From: Botryosphaeria dothidea
Taxonomy: Eukaryota > Ascomycota > Dothideomycetes > Botryosphaeriales > Botryosphaeriaceae
DNA length: 64,000 bases
Assembly (NCBI GenBank): GCA_011503125.2
Contig: WWBZ02000040.1
Coordinates: 1,364,001-1,428,000, forward strand
Reading direction: 5' to 3'
Below the pieces are notes generated by a model that did not search any database, was not told the origin of the DNA, and was given only the letters and a program-made list of their open reading frames with translations. Both the position numbers and the translations under genes were made by a program. Positions 53,796-64,000 of the stretch are shown here, in pieces (positions within the stretch are counted from its first letter, which is position 1; the number at the start of each line of letters is the position of its first letter).

Positions 53796-55490
53796 CGAGC
53801 ACCACAGAGACGGCGTTGGAGACATACGTGAATTTAGCTTCGCTAGTTACTTCAGGTCTGAGACACGGGACAAGGAGGATAACTTCGCAACACCCCTGCC
53901 GTCCCACGCCTCACGCCGAAGAAGCGTATCGATGATGCGCGCACCTAAACCTGCTTACAGTTACAATCCCTCTGGGATTGTAGAGCCTCAACAATGGCTC
54001 GTTGTGTCATCATATCGAATATTTCAGATGTTCCGGCTGATCCGCCGTGATCCGCAGTGGCATCCGGTGATCACTTCCATCGTCCGTATCGAATTCCAAC
54101 AACAACAAGACCTTATTCGTCCTTTCATAGCCACGCAAATAATTTTAATTAGCTTTTTATGGGCTCGCCTCGGTAAGAGGGATACGAATTCCGCCACTTA
54201 ATCAACGCTGATCACCCGCAAAAGCAGAGAGCCAAAAAAAAAAAAGTTAGATGAACCAGCGCCAGTGCATACCTTCAGCCCTTCTGGCCAGTACCTTGAT
54301 ATATCCTCACCTAATCATTGACAAAGGCCCCTATGTTGTTTCCTTCAAGCAAAGTCCAAGATTGATAATAAACAAAACGCAGCATTAGTTCACAAAGTTT
54401 CATCCATTCCGTAATTCCTGGAAGCACTTCTCACTTGAACTGTTCTTTCGCACAATTTCCAGGTTCAGCTACCTCGAACGAGAAAGAAGGATGTTGAATA
54501 TCCGTGAGTTTTGCCACATCAGGAAAGCGTTTCTACTTGTGTCTCCTCATGGTAATGGCTTTTTGAGATGTGCAGGAAGCTTGTGATTTGCTGTCACATC
54601 TATGGTAAACTGCCTGCGAGTGATGAGTATGTTGACCCTGCTGCGCGTGATTGGTCCTACATGTTCCCAGATCCCCGGCCCCAGTCAGGGTCCAAACGGG
54701 GCGCAAGAGCCGCATTCATTACTACATTTGTTCCAACCAAGAGAAATCTAATGGACTACGAAGGGGTACTGTAGTCGACGGTTGGCTGGACCAACTGCGT
54801 GGGGAATTAAAGTATTCGTCCAGACGCAAGTGTATCGTGTTTTTAGGCATAAAATCATTCAGACGAATGCTTCCACTCCCCATAGGAGTCTTAATCAGAA
54901 CTTTGTTTAGCCTCTTGCTAGCAATACAATTTTCAGCGATGACCGTCGGCTGCAGTACCCCTCTGTACAGGATGCAAAGACGATTCTAAGATTTTTGCTA
55001 GGATGATAGAGTACGGGTCTTGCCGAAGAGTGCTCCTGAGAGTTTAGTTTCTTTCCCCTCGGAGTAAAATAAATGAAGATCAATCCTTGCTGTTATGCAG
55101 ATCGATCTTGCTGTTTATCTCACTACGTCAATTGCAGTTATTGTCACTGTTAAAGTCCATGATTGCAAACATGTGTTCAAGTTTTTGGCAGATGATTTTG
55201 GTATTCTTTCGATGTAGCTGGTTAAGCAGCTTCTGCCTATCTCCCGAGACCCTTTCGGTCCTTCGCGCAAATGTTAAACAGTAAACGCCGAGCCCAAGCC
55301 TTTTGTCCCTCATAAGTACTCCATGAAATGGTCGTTGAAGCCTCCATAGCTCTTTTAATTTTTGTTGAACCTCCAGTCATTGACTCTTTTTCAAATCGCT
55401 CTCTATGCAAACCAACAAAAGCTGGTGAATCAAGACAATGCGAGAAAGCAACACCCACTCACCACCCCCTTACACTCTGCGCATGGTAAT
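53796..55490. other. 1.7-kb intergenic region upstream of GH43, downstream of SHMT
   Basis: No gene recognised. There is an A-run at about 54234-54245. A 68-codon frame at 54568-54774 has no domain. The part at about 54985-55075 resembles a LINE 3' end and is listed separately. Confidence 0.45.
54985..55075 (+). repeat. Possible relic of a Tad-like LINE 3' untranslated region
   Basis: 'tttttgctaggatgata' and 'cccctcggagtaaaataa' appear in the same order and spacing as 'tttttgccaggcgataa' and 'cccctcgagtaaaataa' in the 3' region of the LINE (about 21640-21685). Short similarity only. Confidence 0.45.
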
Positions 55491-57065
55491 TTACACGGGC
55501 AGAGGGAAGGTGCCAGCCCAGGCAGCGATCTCCTTCTTGAGGCTGTTGATCTCCTCGACCGAGCCGGATGCGACCTTGGCCTTGAAGTCCTTGAGCTTGT
55601 TGGCCTCCTTGGGCAGCTCGCCCTGGATCTTCTTGCAAAGTTTGATGCAGGTGTCGATGTACTGAGCAATCTTGGCGAAGTCCTGCTCACCAAGACCACG
55701 AGAGGTCATGGCCGGCGCACCGATACGGATACCCATGGGAGTGAGGGCAGACTTATCACCAGGAGTCGTGTTCTTGTTGCAGGCAATGTTGACCTGCTCC
55801 AGAACAGCCTCGACACGAGCACCGTCAAGAGCAAGGGGCTTCAGGTCGAGCAGGACCATGTGGTTGTCGGTACCGCCAGTAACGAGGGTGTAGCCGAGCT
55901 CCTTGAAGGTGACCTCGAGCTGCTTGGCGTTCTTGATGACCTGCTGCTGGTACTGCTTGAAGTCATCGGACTGAGCTTGCTTAAGAGCGACGGCCAGAGC
56001 GGTGATGGTGTGATTGTGGGGACCACCCTGGTGGCCAGGGAAAACGGAGAAGTTGATGGGACCCTCAAGGTCGTACAGGATCTCCTTGCCGGTCTTAGCA
56101 TCGACCTTGCGGACACCCTTGCGGAAAAAGATCATGGCACCACGGGGCCCACGGAGGGACTTGTGGGTAGTGGTCGTGACCATGTCGCAGTATTGGAAGG
56201 GCGAGGCGTTGACACCGGCGGCAATGAGACCAGAGATGTGAGCCATATCCATCATCAGGTAGCAGCCAACCTTGTCGGCAATCTCACGCATGCGCTTGTA
56301 GTCGATCTCACGGCAGTAGGCGGAGGTACCGGCGACGAGGACCTTGGGACGGTACATGAGGGCGTTCTGCTCGAGCTGATCGTAGTCAATCAGGCCGGTC
56401 TCAATGTTGACACGGTATGGGAAAGTCTCGAAGTAGGTGGAAACGGCAGAGATCCTGGTGGTCTGATCAGCACTGTCGGATTGCGCTCTCGGAGGTAAAT
56501 TGACCTACTTCTTCTGGGGAGTCTGGTAGCCGTGGGACAAGTGACCACCATGGGGGAGGTCAAGACCCATCAGTCTGTCGTGAGGCCTCATGATGGCTTG
56601 GTAGACCTGGAGGTTGGCGGGGCTGCCAGACAAGCACTGGACGTTGACGCCCCACTCCTCCGGGTCAAGACCGAAGGTCTGGAGAGCACGCCTCTGGCAG
56701 GTGAGCTCGATCTCGTCGATGTGCTCGTTACCGCCGTAGTAGCGGGCGCCAGGGTAACCCTCAGAGTACTTGTTGGACATGGGCGAACCAAGAGCATCGA
56801 AGACGGCGCGGGAAGTAACATTCTCGGAGGCAATGAGGAGGATGGACTCGCGCTGGCGCTTGATTTCCTTTTTCTGCACGGGGTGAGAAGAAGCCGCTGG
56901 CCATGCAATTGAGGAGTGCCTACCATGATCTCAGCGATCTCAGGGTCGGTCTCAACAAGAGACTTCTCCATGAGCTACATTTTGTGAGTCAGCGGAAGCG
57001 CGTGGCGAGGGCGGCGAGAGCGCACTCACGTCCTGGTGGGACTTGGGGAGGGCGTAGGACGACAT
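55491..57065 (-). CDS. SHM2: Serine hydroxymethyltransferase, cytosolic
   Basis: Four exons: 57030-57065, 56924-56974, 56509-56873 and 55491-56454. Introns are 55, 50 and 54 nt (donors GTGAGT, GTAGGC, GTAGGT); all joins keep frame, giving 471 aa, the normal length. The enzyme moves the serine hydroxymethyl group to tetrahydrofolate, yielding glycine and methylene-THF for one-carbon metabolism. Conserved parts: 'LIASENVTS' near the start, '[15 protein letters not shown]', 'LSHGYQT', 'MDMAHISGL' and '[13 protein letters not shown]', whose Lys (about 249) binds pyridoxal phosphate. No mitochondrial presequence precedes '[17 protein letters not shown]', so I infer the cytosolic form. The last exon has strong coding bias. 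It is divergent from the metacaspase gene, with a 1.75-kb shared upstream region. Confidence 0.96.
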
Positions 57066-58813
57066 GGCGGGCGTGTCTGATGTGGACGGGAGGGGAATTG
57101 GGTGGGAGAGGGAGTGTGTGGTGGGTTGGTGAGGGCAGAGAGGCAATGGGCAAATTTGAAGCTCCGGCGCAGTGTTCAATATTTCGCGGCTGCCCCGCGC
57201 AAAAAATCGAGCAGGGTCCCTCACGTCCCTCGCCGATCCCGGGCCAAAGCGGAGCTTTCGCGGAGCAGCTCGGAGACAATTGCTGCTTGCAGACATGGGC
57301 TGCGCTGCCTTTTCTAACCACCATAACGCTTCTTTCCTCGAGCTTGCCTTTCCGATTGCTCCATCTTGCCCGCGGATGTCGGGTCTCTGAGTCAATCTGG
57401 TTGGAGCTGCACGCTTCCCCGCATCGAGGCCGCTACCAAACACGATGAAACGCCTGCACTCTCTTTGTCCGACCCGTTCCACCAGATGACTTTGTACACT
57501 TTCCCCTCACAATCTCTCCGAACTCCGCGCTGTCCGGCATCGATCTGTTCTCGTGGGAAGTTGGTGTTCCGACGCCTTGATTTGCCGAGCACAAGAGTTC
57601 CGAAAGTAAACGCGCCGAAAGACGCCGAAAGTTTCTGCGCTCGCGGCTTTAAAACAAAGCCCTGGGACGCCAGCGCAGGAACGCTCGACAGATTGGCGTC
57701 GGCGAGAGAGGGAAAATGGCACGGTTTTGAAGCAGCCACGGGCTCGTAGCACGGCAGCACGGACCCTACAGCCGGCGGTGCCAGCACGCCTCAGCCACAC
57801 TTTCTCAGCTGGCATCGTCCCAAAGGGGCGATGCAAAATCGCACCGGGTGACGAAAGCTGTTCCCAGCAGAGCTAAGGTGTCCGCGCTTCTGCACGCCTG
57901 CCGCACTGCAAATCTTGGTTGTCAACAGAAGATTGGCCGAGCGCGCCACAGGCACTCCCTTTGATTCAGCTTGCTTTGCACTACACCCCCCTGCTGCATC
58001 CCTTTCTGCACCAGCACTACTCGAAGTGGAAACCGCAGGTGCGAAGGGTCTCGGAGTAGCCGCTCGCTTGCAACCGACACGCGTGCCAGCGGTGAATCTG
58101 GGGCACAGGCATGCATGCTGGCGCCGGCAGGCTGGCATCGGTCTCTGAAGCTCCCGCATGTCAGCGGCCCGTGATGGGCAGCTTACGGGCTCTGGAGCGC
58201 CATTGGCAAGCGCCGGATGCGGAGACGGATGGGGGCGCGGGATGGGGTGTTTGCGGTCGCGCTGGTGGCAGCGATGGGCGTTTTGCCAACGGCGGCTGCC
58301 TCCGCCGGCCTGGACTTCGCAGCGGCGCAGGCCTGGCCTGCTGGGCGCAGCAGCTCGGGCACAGCTGGGAAGACCGCGAAAAAATTGCGGGCCTGGTCGC
58401 GTCATCCCCTCTCCCTGTAGTTCTCTCGATATTATTAGCATTAGCTGCACTACTGCTAGATAACAACCTTCCTCGCCGCGTGGCAAGCGAGAAAAAGTAT
58501 TCGCTCGTTGTGAGGTTTGCAGCTCGCACGGAAATCGGCTCGGCCGGCAGATCTGTCCCGGGATCCTCGTCAGCAGCACCCTCAGCCCTACCACCACCCG
58601 CCGCCGCGGGGTGTTCATTACGTCTCCTCCTCTTGCAACCACCTGCCGCTGCTCCCAACCTCCTCCTCACCCGCAAGCACTCTCCCTCTCCTTCGCAGCA
58701 CTCAGCTCAAAAGACCTGCTCCCGTATCCTCGACCCGCCGCCACGCAAACGCCGCACCTTGACGCGACGAACCCAACGCTTGCTCCGATACCCGACGCGA
58801 ACACACCACTCTG
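57066..58813. promoter_or_regulatory. Divergent intergenic region between SHMT and metacaspase genes
   Basis: 1.75 kb serving as 5' region for both genes. It is GC-rich, so long chance frames occur on both strands (for example 57791-58642 minus), but they lack introns, domains and conserved composition. CT- and CA-rich runs at about 58570-58810 precede the metacaspase start, typical of fungal 5' leaders. No clear TATA box seen. Confidence 0.45.
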
Positions 58814-60445
58814 ATGTCGTATTACCCCGGCCAAGGATATCACGGCGGAGGATACGGTGGTGCGCCTCCGCCCCAGAACTACGGCACTCCGCCCCAAGGC
58901 TATCCTCCGCCCCAGCAGTATGGCCCGTATGTGCCGCTCTCTCCCGCCCATTTCTGCCCAAGCTGACCGCCAGCAGGCCCCAAGGACAGTACGGCTACCC
59001 TCCGCCGTCGAACTCCCCGCAGCCTCCCTACGGCTATGGAACGCCGCCCCCCGGCCAGTACGGCGGTTATCAGCAGGTACATTGGAAAAAACCAGCTTGT
59101 GTAGTGCTGTGCTTACGCGTAAATAGACGCCTCCGCCTCAGCAAGGATACGGCTACGGACAGCCCGCCGCGCCTCCTCCGCAAAATGGGCAGTACGGCCA
59201 CCGTACGTTCGGATACGCAGTATGTTCTCAAATGCAAAAGCTAATAGGTTTTAGCCACTGTTAACAACAACGCCTACGCTCAGGGTAACCAATCAGCACC
59301 ACCTCCACCTCCGCAACAAGCCCAAGCCTTTGGCCATGGCGCGCCTTCGGGTTACTCTTTCCAATACTCCAACTGTACCGGTCGTCGCAAAGCCCTGCTT
59401 ATCGGAATCAACTACTTCGGTCAGCGCGGTCAGCTGCGTGGATGTATCAATGACGTGAAGAACATGAGCAACTATCTCAACCAGCACTTCGGTTACAAGC
59501 GCGAAGACATGGTCACCCTGACCGATGACCAGCAAAATCCCATGAGCCAGCCCACTAAAGCGAACATCTTGAGGGCAATGCATTGGTTGGTGAAGGACGC
59601 GCGACCCAATGACTCGCTCTTTTTCCACTATTCAGGTATGTCACATCCCCACATATACACGTCACGCCTCATATTCACGCGTCACAGGTCACGGCGGCCA
59701 GACGAAGGATCTCGATGGCGACGAAGACGATGGGTACGACGAAGTCATCTACCCGGTCGATTTCCGACAGGCCGGTCACATCGTCGACGACGAAATGCAT
59801 CGCATCATGGTGCAAACCCTCCAGCCTGGCGTTCGTCTTACCGCCATCTTCGACTCCTGCCACTCCGGTTCCGCCCTTGACCTTCCTTACATCTATTCCA
59901 CTTCGGGTGTCCTCAAGGAGCCCAACCTCGCCAAGGAAGCCGGCCAAGGACTTCTCGGCATTGTGTCATCGTATGCTCGTGGAGACTTGGGTGGCATGGC
60001 AAGCACAGCCATGGGCTTGTTCAAGAAGGCAACTACGGGTGACGATACGTACAAGCGCAATCTCAGGACGAAGACCAGTCCAGCGGATGTTATCATGTGG
60101 AGTGGTAGCAAGGATACCCAGACATCGTACGTGGATGCCGAGACTACACAGCCTTGTAGCCATTAAGGATGAACCTGGCATACTGACAAGGTTTACAGTT
60201 CCGACGCGACCATTGGTGGTCAAGCTACTGGTGCTATGAGCTGGGCATTTATCACCTCGCTGAAGAAGAACCCGCAGCAGAGCTACGTCCAGCTGCTTAA
60301 CAGCATTCGTGATGAGCTGGAGGGCAAGTATTCGCAGAAGCCTCAGCTCAGCTGCAGCCATCCGTTGAGTAAGTTCCCGCCAAAGTCGCGTCGATTTCAA
60401 TTTGCTGACAACCTTGCAGACACGAATTTGCTGTACGTGATGTAA
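58814..60445 (+). CDS. Type I metacaspase
   Basis: Seven exons: 58814-58926, 58977-59076, 59127-59202, 59255-59635, 59688-60126, 60199-60368 and 60420-60445. All six introns (50-72 nt) have GT..AG ends and the joins keep frame, giving 434 aa. The N-terminal prodomain (residues 1 to about 130) is made of Gly/Pro/Gln/Tyr repeats ([13 protein letters not shown] type). The peptidase C14 domain starts at '[13 protein letters not shown]'. The catalytic His is H225 in 'YSGHGGQ', assembled across the fourth intron, and the catalytic Cys is C281 in '[11 protein letters not shown]'. The acidic [12 protein letters not shown] loop probably binds calcium. It cuts after Arg or Lys and acts in stress response and protein quality control (YCA1/CasA family). 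The first acceptor is a NAGNAG site, so a one-residue difference is possible. The ending 'TNLLYVM' is usual for the family. Confidence 0.95.
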
Positions 60446-61400
60446 ATATAGTTCGCTATTATGATAGCGGACTAATTGCATGGTTTCAACAGGTTTGTCA
60501 TGTGATCACGAGAAAACATTGGATGAAGGGTCTGTACATAAGGATGCGTTTGGGTATACCAGTGCTCGCGGCTGGCTCGGCGTCTAAATTTCATTCAGTT
60601 CTCGATGCTCTTTTCGCTCCTGACGATTTTCTAATGGACCGAGCACGATGTCTCGGAGTTTTGGTATGTTTGTTCCAGGCTTGGCTCCAGTAGTGTTTTG
60701 CTGATTGTATGCAGGACTTGCTTTCAGTAATATCTGCAGAAATCAATTATGTTTCGTTCTCCTCGCCACCCAATACTTCAAAACCTGTGAACCAGCATTC
60801 GAGAGATTGATTGAGGAAATGCTGGCGACTAAATGATATTGCTAGAAGTAACCATGGGCTATGGATTTGGCCGAGTTGGATGATTTACTCGTTCGAAAGT
60901 CGAGTGATACAGCGTTGCTCGACTTTTTTTTCTATCTCGGCCTTAACGAGATGTTGAGGCACCTGCTTGGCTGGAGACAGGATTGTTTCTGGTCACGCTT
61001 TCCGGAATCTTGACCAAGAACATAACGTGAGAAACACGTGCTTTATCACCCGCATTTCCCGACATGCTTCTCGCTAACATCCTTCAAGCTTCACCAATTC
61101 ACTCCCCTCCCACTTTTGATGTCGACATGGTGGGCACTCATTTGAAAGAAAAGGTCAGCCCAGGATCCATTGCGTCATCCCGCCCAGGCTTTTGCGTGCT
61201 TATCGCACTCCACACATTGGCCGGCATCGCATCCAGAAACCGAGTGTAGCATCGGTATAAGAGCGGCGGCCTACTGACTTACCGCCATGCGAGACATTTT
61301 GTTTCCTACCCGTCATACCTGGCTAAAAAGCTTGGTTAAGCTTATTTCGCACCTCCTCACCATTCCGGGTTGAACCGCCATCCTTTCGCGCTTACAGGCC
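60446..61400. other. Intergenic region between metacaspase and monooxygenase genes
   Basis: 955 bp with no recognised gene. A 61-codon frame at 61064-61249 has no domain. 'ggtataagag' at about 61256 could be a TATA box for the monooxygenase, 145 bp before its start. A T-run lies at about 60925. Confidence 0.4.
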
Positions 61401-63141
61401 ATGGCTCCTCCGCCCGACAACAAAGAACCGTTACTGCGTGTCGCCATCGCCGGCGCGGGCATCGCGGGCCTGGCGGCCGCCGTCGCGCTGTCGAGGGACC
61501 CGCGCGTCGACGTGCAGCTGTTCGACAAGGCGAGCGCGCTGCGCGAGATCGGCGCCTCGATCGCACTGGGGCCGAATGGGCTGCGGACGCTGGATAAGCT
61601 GGGCGTCGGGAATGCGTTGGATGATGAGGTTGCGTTCAGGGGGCCGAGCGGGTTGCCGATGATATATCGGTGGGTTGAGACCTCTGTCTTCTTCTTTTTT
61701 TTTCCCCTTGCTTTCTCTATCCGCTTGTTTTCCTTTTCTTCAGGAACTGCGTCTTTGCTTTCCCGAGTTCTGCTTGAAGAAGAGAGCAATGAGCTGATGA
61801 TACTTTCTGTGTAATAGGCACTGGAAGACGAACGAGATCATTTCGTATGATGAGTTCAAGAACGTGCCGGAGCGCAGGTACCAGACGGCGCGGTTCGCAC
61901 GTGCGCATCTGCATCAGAGCTTACTGCAGCACGTTGACCCGGCGAGGATCCATTTGGGGAAGAAGACGGTGGCGGTTGAGGAGGATCCTTCTGGGGGCGT
62001 TGTGGTGAAGTTTGCGGACGGCACGGAGGCGAGGGCGGATTTGTTGGTTGGTGCGGATGGTATTAACTCGGTAGGACGTGATCTGCCTGCTCTTCTTCTG
62101 AACAGAAGGGGGCATTGAACATGGTGGGGTCTATTTACTGACATGAAGGGGTCATTGTAGGGTGTACGGAAGTTCTTCGTGCCAGAGCAAAAGCTTGGCT
62201 GGACCACACAAGTGGCGTACAGAGCAGTCTTCGACGCCTCTCACGTGCAGGGAATCCCTGATTTGCCAGAGGACTCGACCCATTGGGTACGCCGACCTAG
62301 TCTAATTCCACCGCTTTCTGCTGACAACTGGATCAGTGGGGACCCACCGGTAACGTCTTTGCCTCGAGGCTCGGTAAGCCCTCAACCCAATCCATTCTTT
62401 CAAACGTTCGATATGCTGACTCCACTTCCCCACCAGGCAAGGACCAATTCACAACCGTCGGCATGACCCTGCTCGACCCCGAAGACCCCAAGAACAAGCA
62501 GATCGTCGAAACCGCCCGCTGGGACAACGCCGCCGACATCACCCAAGTCCGCGAGCTCTTCAAGGTACCCTTGCCCCCCACCCACGCTCGCAGTTCAGCC
62601 CCGAGCTTACCGCCAACAGGACTGGCACCCCCTCATCCGCGCCCTCTTCGACCACACCCCGCACATCAACGTCTACCCCAACCTCGCCATCACCGCGGCC
62701 CTGCCCTCGTACACGTTCCTCGGCGGCCGCGTCGCCCTCATCGGCGACGCCGCGCACCCGCACGGCGGCGCCTTCGCGACCGGCGGCTCGCTCGCCATCG
62801 ACGACGCGTACGCGCTGTCCCTCGCGCTGCACGCCGCGTGGCCGCCGAGCTCGCACGGGAGGCCGTCGCGGGAGTGGCTCGCGAGGGCGACGGGCGTGTA
62901 CGAGCGCGTGCGCCGGCCGCATACGACGAGGTTGCTGGAGGTGGTGCACCGGGGCGTGCAGGCGAGCAAGGAGAGGTTGAGGAAGGGGGTGGAGAGCGAC
63001 GGGGAGTTGAGGGAGAGGACGAGCAAGAGGGCGGAGACGAGCTGGTTGCACGAGCATGATGTGGAGGGGGAGGTGAGGAGGGTGCTGGTGGAGGAGGGGT
63101 TGGTGGCGGGGGAGGTGGGGGTTGTGGAGGCGAGGTTGTAG
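61401..63141 (+). CDS. FAD-dependent monooxygenase, salicylate-hydroxylase-like
   Basis: Six exons: 61401-61669, 61818-62070, 62161-62286, 62337-62373, 62437-62564 and 62620-63141. All joins keep frame, giving 444 aa. The first intron (148 nt, with a long pyrimidine run) is longer than the others (50-90 nt); exon 4 is only 37 nt. The dinucleotide-binding motif GAGIAG is at residues 18-23. 'ADLLVGADGINS' is the DG motif that contacts FAD and NAD(P)H, and 'VALIGDAAHPHGGAFATGG' is the GD motif that binds the FAD ribityl part. The family hydroxylates aromatic acids such as salicylate with NAD(P)H and oxygen; many fungal members act on other aromatic or secondary metabolites, so the substrate is not fixed by the sequence. 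There is no signal peptide. The last exon is very GC-rich. Confidence 0.92.
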
Positions 63142-63963
63142 GATGGTGAAGAGACGGGAGAGCTCGTTGGGCTTGGAAGGAAGCAGTTGCAAGCCGACTG
63201 GATTTGGATGGGCGCGTTTGAGCGTCGTGGAGCGGAGGGCCAGGCGGCGGCGCGATGCGCGTTGCTGACAATTCGTGTGCGCTAAAGATTCAGATCAGCT
63301 AATCAGACCATTTTCAGAACGGACTGAGGCCGCCGGAATGTGTCAAGTCGCAATTTTGCGCAGCGTGCTGGAAAGGAAACGAAACGGTGACGGATCAAAC
63401 ACTGGCGGTGATCAGGATACGAGATATGGCCGCCTCGGCAGATTGCCCAGGTACTCGTCCAACACACCCTCCGAGGCAAAACAATGAGGTCAAGCGTCTC
63501 CAAAGGCATATTAGCATAATTGCAAGATCACCTGTACCGGCCCGTGGAATTAGCTCCGACAAGCAGCTACAATATAAGCAGGCGCCCCTAATTGCACTGC
63601 CGGTGGGATGTGCCTGATTCAAGTTTCAGCCTTGGCCCTCGCGCTTCCAAGAACACGAAACGACCAAAACGCCCAAGCCAAGAGACCATGCAGAGTTCTG
63701 AAGTGACGATTCAGGCGCACTGGGCAACGTGAGGTAGGTGGTGTGTATTTTCCCGTCAAGAATGGCAAGTGTCTCGAATCAGGGATTATTCATGCCACCT
63801 CTGCGCCTCGACCTATCCGCAGGACCCGTACGTCATTTGCTCGTGTATAAATGTTCCCCAGCTCTCTCGTTTCCCCGTACCTATTCAATCCATCGCAGAT
63901 CTTCTCCTTAAACTCCACTTCAACTACACACATCCTCAAGTCTCTTATATTCTCTTCGCAAAA
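63142..63963. other. Intergenic region with promoter of the last gene
   Basis: 820 bp. A TATA box (TATAAA, 63846-63851) lies 113 bp before the last start codon and is followed by a CT-rich stretch, the usual fungal core promoter. Nothing else recognised. Confidence 0.55.
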
Positions 63964-64000
63964 ATGAAGACCACCTCCCTCGCCCTCATCTTCGCCGCCG
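63964..64000 (+). CDS. Start of a secreted protein, cut by the window end
   Basis: ATG at 63964 in the context CAAAAATGAAG opens MKTTSLALIFAA, a typical start of a fungal signal peptide (two positive or polar residues, then a hydrophobic core). The TATA box and CT-rich leader upstream support a real gene. Only 12 codons are visible, so the product is unknown. Confidence 0.7.
   Translation, partial: MKTTSLALIFAA

Noticed and set aside
55362..56498. 378-codon plus-strand frame opposite the SHMT gene
   Set aside because: It is the mirror of a highly biased coding exon. The SHMT frame is certain, and the mirror has no domain.
57791..58642. 283-codon minus-strand frame upstream of the metacaspase
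   Set aside because: The region is GC-rich, which makes stops rare. The translation is Arg/Ala/Ser/Pro-biased without a domain, and it lies in the shared 5' region of two real genes.
58111..59244. 377-codon plus-strand frame across the metacaspase start
   Set aside because: It ignores the metacaspase introns and is in a different frame from the clear prodomain repeats.
61064..61249. 61-codon frame upstream of the monooxygenase
   Set aside because: Too short, no domain, no start context. It could be chance.
62560..63271. Long minus-strand frames opposite the monooxygenase 3' exon
   Set aside because: They are GC-driven shadows rich in Arg/Pro/Ser. The plus-strand frame carries the GD motif.
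49162..64000. A secondary-metabolite or arabinan-utilisation gene cluster
   Set aside because: GH43, SHMT, metacaspase and monooxygenase have no common pathway, and no transporter, regulator or backbone enzyme is adjacent.

Overview
The window looks like a filamentous ascomycete (Pezizomycotina) chromosome. The supporting signs are short 50-60 nt introns with GTRNGT-like donors, fungal LTR and Tad-like elements, and many copies with the substitution pattern of repeat-induced point mutation (RIP): loss of CpA/TpG, gain of TpA, CAG/CAA to TAG/TAA and TGG to TAG, with few indels. The species cannot be named from the sequence.

It has two compartments with a sharp border at about 49,161. Positions 1-49,161 are almost entirely nested, mostly dead retroelements. 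Gypsy family A (232-bp LTR) has a full-length minus copy at 1191-7574, truncated plus pieces at 269-1190 and 7575-11652, and a 3'-truncated minus copy at 36659-42607. A Tad-like LINE (11653-14657 plus 20094-21759) is split by a complete copia element E (14658-20093, target duplication CTTTA). A piece of chromodomain gypsy G ends at 22633. Chromodomain gypsy C (22796-36658) is split in its reverse transcriptase by a complete chromodomain gypsy D (26544-34390, target duplication GACAT). A second copia, F (43757-49161, target duplication ACTTC), marks the edge of the repeat block. Solo LTRs at 39920-40159, 50447-50582 and 50664-50913 each have a perfect 5-bp duplication.

Positions 49,162-64,000 are gene-rich with ordinary base composition: a MYND zinc-finger gene with a damaged or unclear start, a RING-finger gene with an apparent one-base frameshift, a secreted GH43 arabinanase, cytosolic serine hydroxymethyltransferase, a type I metacaspase, a salicylate-hydroxylase-like FAD monooxygenase, and the first 12 codons of a secreted protein at the right edge. 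Exon structures of the last four complete genes were resolved by hand and keep frame at every junction. They do not form a visible pathway cluster; they read as independent housekeeping and accessory genes.

The most interesting structures are in the repeats. Gypsy families A, C and D each have a segment 1-2 bases inside the 5' LTR that is the reverse complement of an 8-11 nt segment within the same LTR, placed about 35-50 bases after a TATA-like box: the layout of Tf1-type self-primed reverse transcription. Both copia elements instead carry a primer site matching the anticodon arm of initiator tRNA-Met, as in half-tRNA priming. Element D also carries an extra spliced gene on the opposite strand between pol and its 3' LTR, encoding a basic, Cys-rich, coiled-coil protein that is not part of gag-pol.
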